Assembly (NCBI GenBank): GCA_950097015.1
Contig: CATNEN010000001.1
Coordinates: 18,418,501 to 18,482,500 of the forward strand
Direction of reading: 5' to 3'
Length of the DNA stretch: 64,000 bases
DNA from: Macrostomum hystrix
Lineage: Eukaryota > Platyhelminthes > Macrostomidae
The notes under the pieces were generated by a model that was not told the DNA's origin, did no database searches, and was given only the letters and a program-made list of their open reading frames with translations. How positions within the stretch are numbered: the stretch's first letter is position 1; each line of letters begins with the position of its first letter. This document shows positions 1-14,800 of the stretch, one piece after another. The translations under genes were made by a program, and so were the position numbers.

Positions 1-3000
1 GTCCGACCAGCACTGGACTGAATATTAACCGAGTCGCGACGCCGTCTTCAGCGACAGAAAGCATCCAGTTTGATTTCAATGTGAGCAACGACGATCTCAG
101 CAACTCTATTATTGGCCTGCTGTCCATCTCAACGACCAGTCCTGGATTCATTTCGTCGATTGAGTTAAAGTCTGCCCCAGACGCTGTGTCTCCATTCACA
201 TCGGTCAAGCTGGCCGTGGGCGCCGCAGATGTGGCCAACTGCATGTTTGATTTCATCTCGTGCGCCTCTGTGAGCGGATTAGGTCTCCAGGCGTATCGAA
301 TCGCTCTAGTGTTCAACTTTACAAACACAGGCGGCAACCAGATCCCGATTCAAATCAACATGCTTGGCTGCTTCAACAAGCTCACAACATCATCAAGCAC
401 TACAACAAAATTCACCACTTCAACACCGACGACAACGACACCTCCCGGCATTTGCATTGATGTCGACGGTCTTGCTGACGAGACCGTTATTCCCTTGTCG
501 GAAATTAGCATTATCAATGGAACTCAGCTCGGCGGATATAACGCTTCAGAGCTCAACTACTTGCGTCTATCCTCGCCAGTGCCATTCAACCTCAACAGAC
601 CAACACCTTCTTCGTTTGCAAATCCTAACGAAAGCATCCTGATTGAAGTCAAGACTTCGGCTGGAAGTCCAGTAGCAACAATTGTCGGAAGGATCCAGCT
701 CGAATTCAACACCCCCGACATTCAAGCTGTGCGGCTCTACAATAAGCAGACTAACACACAAGTCACTTGGGACACCTACTTCTTCTCTGGTGCAAACCTG
801 ACTACGTGCAAGTCAAACCTGCTGGCCTGCATTCCGCCCACACCGTCGACCATTAACTCGACCGTAATGCGCTTCGAAATTTTCTACATCTCCGTCACGG
901 ATCGTAACTCAGTCGACATTCAAATTGGCATATACGGTTGCTTCCCAACGAAAACGACCCAGTCAACAACCACGACTTCGCCAACAACGACAACAACACC
1001 AACTACAACTACAACTACAACACCTACAACGACTACAACACCGTCAACTACAACACCGTCGACTACAAGCATTACAACCACTTCGACTACAACCACCACA
1101 ACAGCTTCGACTACAAGAACAACAACACCTTTGACTACAAGCACTACAACCCCTTCGACTACAAGCACAACAACACCTTCGACTACAAGCACAACAACAC
1201 CCACAACAACTACAACTACGACCACTCCCACAACGACTTCGACGACGACACCAACGACTACAACCACGCCAACGACCACTACCACAGCTTCAACAACAAC
1301 ACCGTCGACTACAAGCACTACAACCCCTTCGACTACAACCACCACAACAGCTTCGACTACAAGCACAACAACACCGTCAACTGCAACCACCACAACACCC
1401 ACAACAACTACGACTACGACCACTCCCACAACGACTACGACGACGACACCAACGACAACAACCACGCCGTCAACCACTACCACAGCTTCAACAACAACAG
1501 CGTCAACTACAACCACAACACCGTTAACTACAACCACCACAACAGCTTCGACTACAAGCACAACAACACCGTCAACTACAACCACCACAACACCAACAGC
1601 AACTACTACAACGACACCGACAACTACAACTACGTCCAATCCCACAACGACTTCTACGACGAAACCAACAACAACGACCACGCCATCGTCCACTACCACA
1701 GCTTCAACAACAACACCGTCGTCTACAAGCACTACAACCCCTTCGACTGCAACCACCACGACAGCTTCGACTACAAGCACAACAACACCGTCAACTACAA
1801 CCACCACAACACCAACAGCAACTACTACAACGACACCGACAACTACAACTACGACCACTCCCACAACGACTTCGACGACGACACCAACGACTACAACCAC
1901 GCCGTCGACCACTACCACAGCTTCAACAACAACACCGTCGACTACAAGCACTACAACCCCTTCGACTACAACCACCACAACAGCTTCGACTACAAGAACA
2001 ACAACACCTTTGACTACAACCACCACAACACCAACGACAACTACAACTACGACCACTCCCACAACGACTACGACGACGACACCAACGACAACAACCACGC
2101 CGTCAACCACTACTACAGCTTCAACAACAACACCGTCGTCTACAAGCACCACAACTCCGTCAAGTACTACCAGCACGACAGCTTCGACTACAAGCACAAC
2201 AACACCGTCAACTACAACCACCACAACACCAACAGCAACTACTACAACGATACCGACAACTACAACTACGACCACTCCCACAACGACTACTACGACGACA
2301 CCAACGACTACAACCACGCCGTCGACCACTACCACAGCTTCAACAACAACACCGTCGACTACAAGCACCACAACACCGTTAACTACTACCACCACGACAG
2401 CTTCTACTACAAGCACAACAACACCTTCAACTACAACCACCACAACACCAACAGCAACTACTACAACGACACCGACAACTACAACTACGACCACTCCCAC
2501 AACGACTACGACGACGACACCAACGACAACGACCACGCCAACGACCACTACCACAGCTTCAACAACAACACCGACAAGCACAACTACCACACCGACAACA
2601 ACGACGACTCCGACAACGACGACTTCAACAAGCACGAGTACTACTCCGACAACGACTACGTCAAGCACGACAACTAGCGCCACGACTACTGAAGTTGTGC
2701 TCGGAAAGTCGACAACTAGCATAGCGCGTTGCCTAGAGACCAATTTCATGGCTGACAGCAGTGTAATCAGTCTGAGCGACATTTCAGTGAGCGCTTCCAC
2801 ACAGGGCATTGGTCTGATTCCGACTTCCGAATACGACCTGCTTCGTCCGACCAGCACTGGACTGAATATTAACCGAGTCGCGACGCCGTCTTCAGCGACA
2901 GAAAGCATCCAGTTTGATTTCAATGTGAGCAACGACGATCTCAGCAACTCTATTATTGGCCTGCTGTCCATCTCAACGACCAGTCCTGGATTCATTTCGT

Positions 3001-6000
3001 CGATTGAGTTAAAGTCTGCCCCAGACGCTGTGTCTCCATTCACATCGGTCAAGCTGGCCGTGGGCGCCGCAGATGTGGCCAACTGCATGTTTGATTTCAT
3101 CTCGTGCGCCTCTGTGAGCGGATTAGGTCTCCAGGCGTATCGAATCGCTCTAGTGTTCAACTTTACAAACACAGGCGGCAACCAGATCCCGATTCAAATC
3201 AACATGCTTGGCTGCTTCAACAAGCTCACAACATCATCAAGTACTACAACAACAACACCGACGACGACTACAACACCAACTACGACGACTGGAACAACGA
3301 CAACTACGGCAACAACGACACCTCCCGGCATTTGCATTGATGTCGACGGTCTTGCTGACGAGACCGTTATTCCCTTGTCGGAAATTAGCATTATCAATGG
3401 AACTCAGCTCGGCGGATATAACGCTTCAGAGCTCAACTACTTGCGTCTATCCTCGCCAGTGCCATTCAACCTCAACAGACCAACACCTTCTTCGTTTGCA
3501 AATCCTAACGAAAGCATCCTGATTGAAGTCAAGACTTCGGCTGGAAGTCCAGTAGCAACAATTGTCGGAAGGATCCAGCTCGAATTCAACACCCCCGACA
3601 TTCAAGCTGTGCGGCTCTACAATAAGCAGACTAACACACAAGTCACTTGGGACACCTACTTCTTCTCTGGTGCAAACCTGACTACGTGCAAGTCAAACCT
3701 GCTGGCCTGCATTCCGCCCACACCGTCGACCATTAACTCGACCGTAATGCGCTTCGAAATTTTCTACAACTCCGTCACGGATCGTAACTCAGTCGACATT
3801 CAAATTGGCATATACGGTTGCTTCCCAACGAAAACGACCCAGTCAACAACCACGACTTCGCCAACAACGACAACAACACCAACTACAACTACAACTACAA
3901 CACCTACAACGACTACAACACCGTCAACTACAACACCGTCGACTACAAGCACTACAACCCCTTCGACTACAACCACCACAACAGCTTCGACTACAAGAAC
4001 AACAACCCCTTCGACTACAAGCACAACAACACCTTCGACTACAAGCACAACAACACCAACAACAACTACGACTACGACCACTCCCACAACGACTACTACG
4101 ACGACACCAACGACTACAACCACGCCGTCGACCACTACCACAGCTTCAACAACAACACCGTCGTCTACAAGCACTACAACCCCTTCGACTACAACCACCA
4201 CAACAGCTTCGACTACAAGCACAACAACACCGTCAACTACAACCACCACAACACCAACAAGAACTACAACTACGACCACTCCCACAACGACTACGACGAC
4301 GACACCAACGACTACAACCACGCCGTCGACCACTACCACAGCTTCAACAACAACACCGTCGACTACAAGCACTACAACCCCTTCGACTACAACCACCACA
4401 ACAGCTTCGACTACAAGAACAACAACACCTTTGACTACAACCACCACAACACCAACAACAACTACAACTACGACCACTCCCACAACGACTACGACGACGA
4501 CACCAACGACAACAACCACGCCGTCAACCACAACCACAGCTTCAACAACAACACCGTCGACTACAAGCACCACAACACCGTTAACTACTACCACCACGAC
4601 AGCTTCGACTACAAGCACAACAACACCGTCAACTACAGCCACCACAACACCAACAGCAACTACTACAACGACACCGACAACTACAACTACGACTACGACC
4701 ACTCCCAGAACGACTACTACGACGACACCAACGACTACAACCACGCCGTCGACCACTACCACAGCTTCAACAACAACACCGTCGTCTACAAGCACTACAA
4801 CCCCTTCGACTACAACCACCACAACAGCTTCGACTACAAGCACAACAACACCGTCAACTACAACCACCACAACACCAACAAGAACTACAACTACGACCAC
4901 TCCCACAACGACTACGACGACGACACCAACGACAACAACCACGCCGTCGACCACTACCACAGCTTCAACAACAACACCGTCGACTACAAGCACCACAACA
5001 CCGTTAACTACTACCACCACGACAGCTTCTACTACAAGCACAACAACACCTTCAACTACAACCACCACAACACCAACAGCAACTACTACAACGACACCGA
5101 CAACTACAACTACGACCACTCCCACAACGACTACTACGACGACACCAACGACAACGACCACGCCAACGACCACTACCACAGCTTCAACGACAACACCGAC
5201 AAGCACAACTACCACACCGACAACAACGACGACTCCGACAACGACGACTTCAACAAGCACGAGTACTACTCCGACAACGACTACGTCAAGCACGACAACT
5301 AGCGCCACGACTACTGAAGTTGTGCTCGGAAAGTCGACAACTAGCATAGCGCGTTGCCTAGAGACCAATTTCATGGCTGACAGCAGTGTAATCAGTCTGA
5401 GCGACATTTCAGTGAGCGCTTCCACACAGGGCATTGGTCTGATTCCGACTTCCGAATACGACCTGCTTCGTCCGACCAGCACTGGACTGAATATTAACCG
5501 AGTCGCGACGCCGTCTTCAGCGACAGAAAGCATCCAGTTTGATTTCAATGTGAGCAACGACGATCTCAGCAACTCTATTATTGGCCTGCTGTCCATCTCA
5601 ACGACCAGTCCTGGATTCATTTCGTCGATTGAGTTAAAGTCTGCCCCAGACGCTGTGTCTCCATTCACATCGGTCAAGCTGGCCGTGGGCGCCGCAGATG
5701 TGGCCAACTGCATGTTTGATTTCATCTCGTGCGCCTCTGTGAGCGGATTAGGTCTCCAGGCGTATCGAATCGCTCTAGTGTTCAACTTTACAAACACAGG
5801 CGGCAACCAGATCCCGATTCAAATCAACATGCTTGGCTGCTTCAACAAGCTCACAACATCATCAAGTACTACAACAACAACACCGACGACGACTACAACA
5901 CCAACTACGACGACTGGAACAACGACAACTACGGCAACAACGACACCTCCCGGCATTTGCATTGATGTCGACGGTCTTGCTGACGAGACCGTTATTCCCT

Positions 6001-9000
6001 TGTCGGAAATTAGCATTATCAATGGAACTCAGCTCGGCGGATATAACGCTTCAGAGCTCAACTACTTGCGTCTATCCTCGCCAGTGCCATTCAACCTCAA
6101 CAGACCAACACCTTCTTCGTTTGCAAATCCTAACGAAAGCATCCTGATTGAAGTCAAGACTTCGGCTGGAAGTCCAGTAGCAACAATTGTCGGAAGGATC
6201 CAGCTCGAATTCAACACCCCCGACATTCAAGCTGTGCGGCTCTACAATAAGCAGACTAACACACAAGTCACTTGGGACACCTACTTCTTCTCTGGTGCAA
6301 ACCTGACTACGTGCAAGTCAAACCTGCTGGCCTGCATTCCGCCCACACCGTCGACCATTAACTCGACCGTAATGCGCTTCGAAATTTTCTACAACTCCGT
6401 CACGGATCGTAACTCAGTCGACATTCAAATTGGCATATACGGTTGCTTCCCAACGAAAACGACCCAGTCAACAACCACGACTTCGCCAACAACGACAACA
6501 ACACCAACTACAACTACAACTACAACACCTACAACGACTACAACACCGTCAACTACAACACCGTCGACTACAAGCACTACAACCCCTTCGACTACAACCA
6601 CCACAACAGCTTCGACTACAAGAACAACAACCCCTTCGACTACAAGCACAACAACACCTTCGACTACAAGCACAACAACACCAACAACAACTACGACTAC
6701 GACCACTCCCACAACGACTACTACGACGACACCAACGACTACAACCACGCCGTCGACCACTACCACAGCTTCAACAACAACACCGTCGTCTACAAGCACT
6801 ACAACCCCTTCGACTACAACCACCACAACAGCTTCGACTACAAGCACAACAACACCGTCAACTACAACCACCACAACACCAACAAGAACTACAACTACGA
6901 CCACTCCCACAACGACTACGACGACGACACCAACGACAACAACCACGCCGTCGACCACTACCACAGCTTCAACAACAACACCGTCGACTACAAGCACCAC
7001 AACACCGTTAACTACTACCACCACGACAGCTTCTACTACAAGCACAACAACACCTTCAACTACAACCACCACAACACCAACAGCAACTACTACAACGACA
7101 CCGACAACTACAACTACGACCACTCCCACAACGACTACTACGACGACACCAACGACAACAACCACGCCAACGACCACTACCACAGCTTCAACGACAACAC
7201 CGACAAGCACAACTACCACACCGACAACAACGACGACTCCGACAACGACGACTTCAACAAGCACGAGTACTACTCCGACAACGACTACGTCAAGCACGAC
7301 AACTAGCGCCACGACTACTGAAGTTGTGCTCGGAAAGTCGACAACTAGCATAGCGCGTTGCCTAGAGACCAATTTCATGGCTGACAGCAGTGTAATCAGT
7401 CTGAGCGACATTTCAGTGAGCGCTTCCACACAGGGCATTGGTCTGATTCCGACTTCCGAATACGACCTGCTTCGTCCGACCAGCACTGGACTGAATATTA
7501 ACCGAGTCGCGACGCCGTCTTCAGCGACAGAAAGCATCCAGTTTGATTTCAATGTGAGCAACGACGATCTCAGCAACTCTATTATTGGCCTGCTGTCCAT
7601 CTCAACGACCAGTCCTGGATTCATTTCGTCGATTGAGTTAAAGTCTGCCCCAGACGCTGTGTCTCCATTCACATCGGTCAAGCTGGCCGTGGGCGCCGCA
7701 GATGTGGCCAACTGCATGTTTGATTTCATCTCGTGCGCCTCTGTGAGCGGATTAGGTCTCCAGGCGTATCGAATCGCTCTAGTGTTCAACTTTACAAACA
7801 CAGGCGGCAACCAGATCCCGATTCAAATCAACATGCTTGGCTGCTTCAACAAGCTCACAACATCATCAAGTACTACAACAACAACACCGACGACGACTAC
7901 AACACCAACTACGACGACTGGAACAACGACAACTACGGCAACAACGACACCTCCCGGCATTTGCATTGATGTCGACGGTCTTGCTGACGAGACCGTTATT
8001 CCCTTGTCGGAAATTAGCATTATCAATGGAACTCAGCTCGGCGGATATAACGCTTCAGAGCTCAACTACTTGCGTCTATCCTCGCCAGTGCCATTCAACC
8101 TCAACAGACCAACACCTTCTTCGTTTGCAAATCCTAACGAAAGCATCCTGATTGAAGTCAAGACTTCGGCTGGAAGTCCAGTAGCAACAATTGTCGGAAG
8201 GATCCAGCTCGAATTCAACACCCCCGACATTCAAGCTGTGCGGCTCTACAATAAGCAGACTAACACACAAGTCACTTGGGACACCTACTTCTTCTCTGGT
8301 GCAAACCTGACTACGTGCAAGTCAAACCTGCTGGCCTGCATTCCGCCCACACCGTCGACCATTAACTCGACCGTAATGCGCTTCGAAATTTTCTACAACT
8401 CCGTCACGGATCGTAACTCAGTCGACATTCAAATTGGCATATACGGTTGCTTCCCAACGAAAACGACCCAGTCAACAACCACGACTTCGCCAACAACGAC
8501 AACAACACCAACTACAACTACAACTACAACACCTACAACGACTACAACACCGTCAACTACAACACCGTCGACTACAAGCACTACAACCCCTTCGACTACA
8601 ACCACCACAACAGCTTCGACTACAAGAACAACAACCCCTTCGACTACAAGCACAACAACACCTTCGACTACAAGCACAACAACACCAACAACAACTACGA
8701 CTACGACCACTCCCACAACGACTACTACGACGACACCAACGACTACAACCACGCCGTCGACCACTACCACAGCTTCAACAACAACACCGTCGTCTACAAG
8801 CACTACAACCCCTTCGACTACAACCACCACAACAGCTTCGACTACAAGCACAACAACACCGTCAACTACAACCACCACAACACCAACAAGAACTACAACT
8901 ACGACCACTCCCACAACGACTACGACGACGACACCAACGACAACAACCACGCCGTCGACCACTACCACAGCTTCAACAACAACACCGTCGACTACAAGCA

Positions 9001-11880
9001 CCACAACACCGTTAACTACTACCACCACGACAGCTTCTACTACAAGCACAACAACACCTTCAACTACAACCACCACAACACCAACAGCAACTACTACAAC
9101 GACACCGACAACTACAACTACGACCACTCCCACAACGACTACTACGACGACACCAACGACAACGACCACGCCAACGACCACTACCACAGCTTCAACGACA
9201 ACACCGACAAGCACAACTACCACACCGACAACAACGACGACTCCGACAACGACGACTTCAACAAGCACGAGTACTACTCCGACAACGACTACGTCAAGCA
9301 CGACAACTAGCGCCACGACTACTGAAGTTGTGCTCGGAAAGTCGACAACTAGCATAGCGCGTTGCCTAGAGACCAATTTCATGGCTGACAGCAGTGTAAT
9401 CAGTCTGAGCGACATTTCAGTGAGCGCTTCCACACAGGGCATTGGTCTGATTCCGACTTCCGAATACGACCTGCTTCGTCCGACCAGCACTGGACTGAAT
9501 ATTAACCGAGTCGCGACGCCGTCTTCAGCGACAGAAAGCATCCAGTTTGATTTCAATGTGAGCAACGACGATCTCAGCAACTCTATTATTGGCCTGCTGT
9601 CCATCTCAACGACCAGTCCTGGATTCATTTCGTCGATTGAGTTAAAGTCTGCCCCAGACGCTGTGTCTCCATTCACATCGGTCAAGCTGGCCGTGGGCGC
9701 CGCAGATGTGGCCAACTGCATGTTTGATTTCATCTCGTGCGCCTCTGTGAGCGGATTAGGTCTCCAGGCGTATCGAATCGCTCTAGTGTTCAACTTTACA
9801 AACACAGGCGGCAACCAGATCCCGATTCAAATCAACATGCTTGGCTGCTTCAACAAGCTCACAACATCATCAAGTACTACAACAACAACACCGACGACGA
9901 CTACAACACCAACTACGACGACTGGAACAACGACAACTACGGCAACAACGACACCTCCCGGCATTTGCATTGATGTCGACGGTCTTGCTGACGAGACCGT
10001 TATTCCCTTGTCGGAAATTAGCATTATCAATGGAACTCAGCTCGGCGGATATAACGCTTCAGAGCTCAACTACTTGCGTCTATCCTCGCCAGTGCCATTC
10101 AACCTCAACAGACCAACACCTTCTTCGTTTGCAAATCCTAACGAAAGCATCCTGATTGAAGTCAAGACTTCGGCTGGAAGTCCAGTAGCAACAATTGTCG
10201 GAAGGATCCAGCTCGAATTCAACACCCCCGACATTCAAGCTGTGCGGCTCTACAATAAGCAGACTAACACACAAGTCACTTGGGACACCTACTTCTTCTC
10301 TGGTGCAAACCTGACTACGTGCAAGTCAAACCTGCTGGCCTGCATTCCGCCCACACCGTCGACCATTAACTCGACCGTAATGCGCTTCGAAATTTTCTAC
10401 AACTCCGTCACGGATCGTAACTCAGTCGACATTCAAATTGGCATATACGGTTGCTTCCCAACGAAAACGACCCAGTCAACAACCACGACTTCGCCAACAA
10501 CGACAACAACACCAACTACAACTACAACTACAACACCTACAACGACTACAACACCGTCAACTACAACACCGTCGACTACAAGCACTACAACCCCTTCGAC
10601 TACAACCACCACAACAGCTTCGACTACAAGAACAACAACCCCTTCGACTACAAGCACAACAACACCTTCGACTACAAGCACAACAACACCAACAACAACT
10701 ACGACTACGACCACTCCCACAACGACTACTACGACGACACCAACGACTACAACCACGCCGTCGACCACTACCACAGCTTCAACAACAACACCGTCGTCTA
10801 CAAGCACTACAACCCCTTCGACTACAACCACCACAACAGCTTCGACTACAAGCACAACAACACCGTCAACTACAACCACCACAACACCAACAAGAACTAC
10901 AACTACGACCACTCCCACAACGACTACGACGACGACACCAACGACAACAACCACGCCGTCGACCACTACCACAGCTTCAACAACAACACCGTCGACTACA
11001 AGCACCACAACACCGTTAACTACTACCACCACGACAGCTTCTACTACAAGCACAACAACACCTTCAACTACAACCACCACAACACCAACAGCAACTACTA
11101 CAACGACACCGACAACTACAACTACGACCACTCCCACAACGACTACTACGACGACACCAACGACAACGACCACGCCAACGACCACTACCACAGCTTCAAC
11201 GACAACACCGACAAGCACAACTACCACACCGACAACAACGACGACTCCGACAACGACGACTTCAACAAGCACGAGTACTACTCCGACAACGACTACGTCA
11301 AGCACGACAACTAGCGCCACGACTACTGAAGTTGTGCTCGGAAAGTCGACAACTAGCATAGCGCGTTGCCTAGAGACCAATTTCATGGCTGACAGCAGTG
11401 TAATCAGTCTGAGCGACATTTCAGTGAGCGCTTCCACACAGGGCATTGGTCTGATTCCGACTTCCGAATACGACCTGCTTCGTCCGACCAGCACTGGACT
11501 GAATATTAACCGAGTCGCGACGCCGTCTTCAGCGACAGAAAGCATCCAGTTTGATTTCAATGTGAGCAACGACGATCTCAGCAACTCTATTATTGGCCTG
11601 CTGTCCATCTCAACGACCAGTCCTGGATTCATTTCGTCGATTGAGTTAAAGTCTGCCCCAGACGCTGTGTCTCCATTCACATCGGTCAAGCTGGCCGTGG
11701 GCGCCGCAGATGTGGCCAACTGCATGTTTGATTTCATCTCGTGCGCCTCTGTGAGCGGATTAGGTCTCCAGGCGTATCGAATCGCTCTAGTGTTCAACTT
11801 TACAAACACAGGCGGCAACCAGATCCCGATTCAAATCAACATGCTTGGCTGCTTCAACAAGCTCACAACATCATCAAGTA
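1..11880 (+). repeat. Macrosatellite inside the mucin exon (units of about 2.0-2.8 kb)
   Basis: The same landmark (the Cys-rich end of domain A) recurs at about 260, 3104, 5729, 7733, 9737 and 11741. The spacings are 2844, 2625, 2004, 2004 and 2004 bp, all multiples of three. Each unit encodes domain A (about 170 aa, ending near LGCFNKL), a short Thr linker, domain B (about 170 aa, ending near IYGCF) and a long Thr-Pro-Ser tract. There are six A copies (the first truncated by the window edge) and five B copies. The three 2004-bp units are almost identical: I found one base change, near 7160 (ACA versus ACG, both Thr). Older units differ mainly in the length of the Thr tract. Confidence 0.9.
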
Positions 11881-14800
11881 CTACAACAACAACACTGACG
11901 ACCACACCGACAACGACTACCGTTACGACTGCTATTTCCTCTACATCCTTTACGACATCGCCGCCTATATCGACTGTGACTGCAACCTGCATTATGATGT
12001 CTCCCAGTAAGTTTTTTGATTTAGAAGTAGTGTGGAAGTAGTTATTTGTGTAGATAACTAACAATTGTAAAGTATAATAATTGTTTTATGGCTTGTAACT
12101 CCTTCCGTTTTTTTCAGCGTCTCCGCCTCCGTGTCTCTCTCGTGGTGACTGTGAGTGTTTATTTTCTCTTAGTGAGGTTTTTAGTCAGATCGGCATCTAC
12201 CCTTCGAGTGTATGGGTTGAACTGGACAGCTCTAGTGGGCTTACTTTGCCGAGTGAACGGATTAACGAAGGTGATCTCCTGGAGTCCGGCGTTGTGGCAT
12301 CGTTTTCTTGTGGTCATTGCGGCTGTGAGAACGGCGCTCTTCGTTGTACTAAAACGAATTGCTCGCAGAACTGCCAATGGAGTCAATGGCTTCCCTGGAG
12401 CTCATGTTCAGCTACCTGTGGCACTGGCGTTCGCTTCCGAAATCGTACGGTCGCTTCCCCTGCTGGGCCTGGCGGTGCGCCCTGTAGTTCAAACGAGTTC
12501 GAGGTACGTTTGTTTGGCTATTTAAGAATTTTAGATTGAGTACTTCAGTCCCATTCGCGGGTCAGTAATTAATAAATTACTCGCCTTTTAGGATGTTGAG
12601 CTGTGCAACACACAGAGTTGTCCATGCACTTGGACACAGTGGTCAGCCTGGTCTGAATGCTCGCAGTCATGCAGTGGTGGCATTAAAACTCGCTCGCGGC
12701 AGTCGTCAGGACCCTGTCTGCAGGACGATGCTTCAACTTCCAGCGCACTTTGCAACGTTCATGCGTGCGGTGTTACCACAACGTCTGGAGTTTGCTCAGG
12801 TGGAAAAGTTCTGCGGCCATGCAGCAGTATGTCCTGTCCTTACACCTGTGGACACGTGACGAATGAGACTTGCTCTGACGCAACCGCTTGCTCAACAGGC
12901 TGCTTTTGCGAATCTGGATTTGTTTTCGACGAATCAACTAGCGCCTGTGTGAGACCCGAGCAGTGCACATGCGACCTTACCACGATCCGCTGCGGCTCCT
13001 GCTCGCAGGCCCGTTGCATAAACGGCATAGCCAGCTGTGTTCCAACCGCCAACTGCGACTGCTCCTGGGGACCCTGGTCTGATTGGGGTCCTTGCACCCG
13101 ACCGTGCGACGGTGGCAGCCGGACAAGGATGCGCTCTATGGCCACGCAACGTCGAGGCGCCGGAAGGCCGTGTGTAGGCTCAGCCCAGGAGTCAGAGCCG
13201 TGCAATGCTGCACGATGTCCTGGCTGCACTGACCGGTTCGGTAACCTCATCCCGCCAGGCGAGACGATGCCCTCTGACAGCGGTTGCGAGGTTTGTTTCT
13301 GTAGCTTTAACACTCACCAGCGCGTGTGCCTGCCCAGCCCGGACAGCGGACCGCCGCCCAGCTGGTCCAAGTGGTCCGACTACTCTGGCTGCAGTGCGCC
13401 GTGCGGCACCGGCACGCGACGCCGCAGTCGAGCCTGCATGCGTCTTTGCGCTAATGATACTAGAGCCTGCGCTCCTGACGCTAACGGTCGCATGGACTCC
13501 GATCAACAGCCGTGCAACCAGCAGGATTGCAAGCCGCCTGTCGACTGTCAGGTGAATATTGAAATCATCTTAACAAAAACTTTTTGTTTGTTTGAACAGT
13601 CAACCTTTGCAGCAGCAAGAATTCGGGGATGAGGGCCTGTTCTTGTGCTCTTTCTTCTCTTTATCTAACCTTAAACAAATAGGCATTACCTATACCTATA
13701 TAGGCATTGAATAAAAGGATCTACCAGTTGCTTAACAAACTTAGTAAAATCTAATACGGCTGTTCTATGGTTCATTAGAGCATATGGTCATGAATTGAAC
13801 AAAAATCCTGGTTGCAGGTGAGCGACTGGACCAATGGCACCTGCTATGCCCAGTGCGACGGCGTCAACCCAACGGCATCTGGTCAGCAGCTGCGCCTACG
13901 AACAATCACGCAGCACTCGGCCAACGGCGGCCGGCCCTGCCCGAGCACCTACGAGGTCGCCACTTGTTCCAGGGAGTGCCCCGTGGACTGCCTTGTCGGC
14001 CAGTGGTCCGAGTGGAGCGAAACTGTCAAGCCCTGCGTCGGCACCGTCTACAACCCGAGCTGCGGTGTCGGCGAGCGCGTTCGCACCCGCCCGGTGCTTC
14101 GACCGGCGTCCAACGGCGGCCAGACTTGTCGAGATCGCGAGTACCGACCCTCGCTGATGCCCTGCAATGAGACATCGTGTAGTGGCCCAGAGACGGTGAT
14201 CGAGTGCGCTACAAGATGCTGGCGGACCTGTGCAGATGTTCGTGCTAATAAACAATGCCAGGATGCTGGCTGTGTTCAGGTGAGATTTTAAAATGTCGAG
14301 ATGGGTTCAGGCTTCTTTATTGCATTGCGAAATCTAGAGTATATTTTTCAAAAATTCACAAATTTGAAATAATAATTCTTAGGGCTGCGGCTGCTCCGGA
14401 GATCGAGTTCGCGAAGGCGACTCATGCGTTAGTATTGACCAATGCAACTGTGCTCACCCAGATGATGCGAATCGACTGATGGCTCCGGGCTCCACTGTGA
14501 CCAAGGGCTGCAACAGCTGTACCTGCACCAATGGCCAGTTTGCCTGCGAGACCAAGAGCTGCGCCCAGGACTGCGAATGGACGGCATGGAAGAAGGTTGG
14601 CGGCTGCAATGTCACCTGCGGCACCGGAAAGCAGATCTGGACTCGGTGAGTGACTGGAACCTCTGAAACATCAGACTGTTGCTTTCGTCCGTCTGTGCTT
14701 AAGTGCTCACCCACAAGCACTCCTACACTGCTCACAGTGATATTTGCTCCTAGCAAAGCCCAGTCCATTTCACCTAGCCCAGTTGGCCAGACGGCCAGTT

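Noticed and set aside
920-11818. Long antisense open frames (Val-rich, up to 753 aa) and plus-strand Asn/Tyr/His-rich or Gln/Arg-rich open frames inside the mucin exon
   Set aside because: They are by-products of ACN codon repeats, which leave the other frames free of stops. The sense frame alone has folded Cys-containing domains and continues across splice sites into conserved modules.
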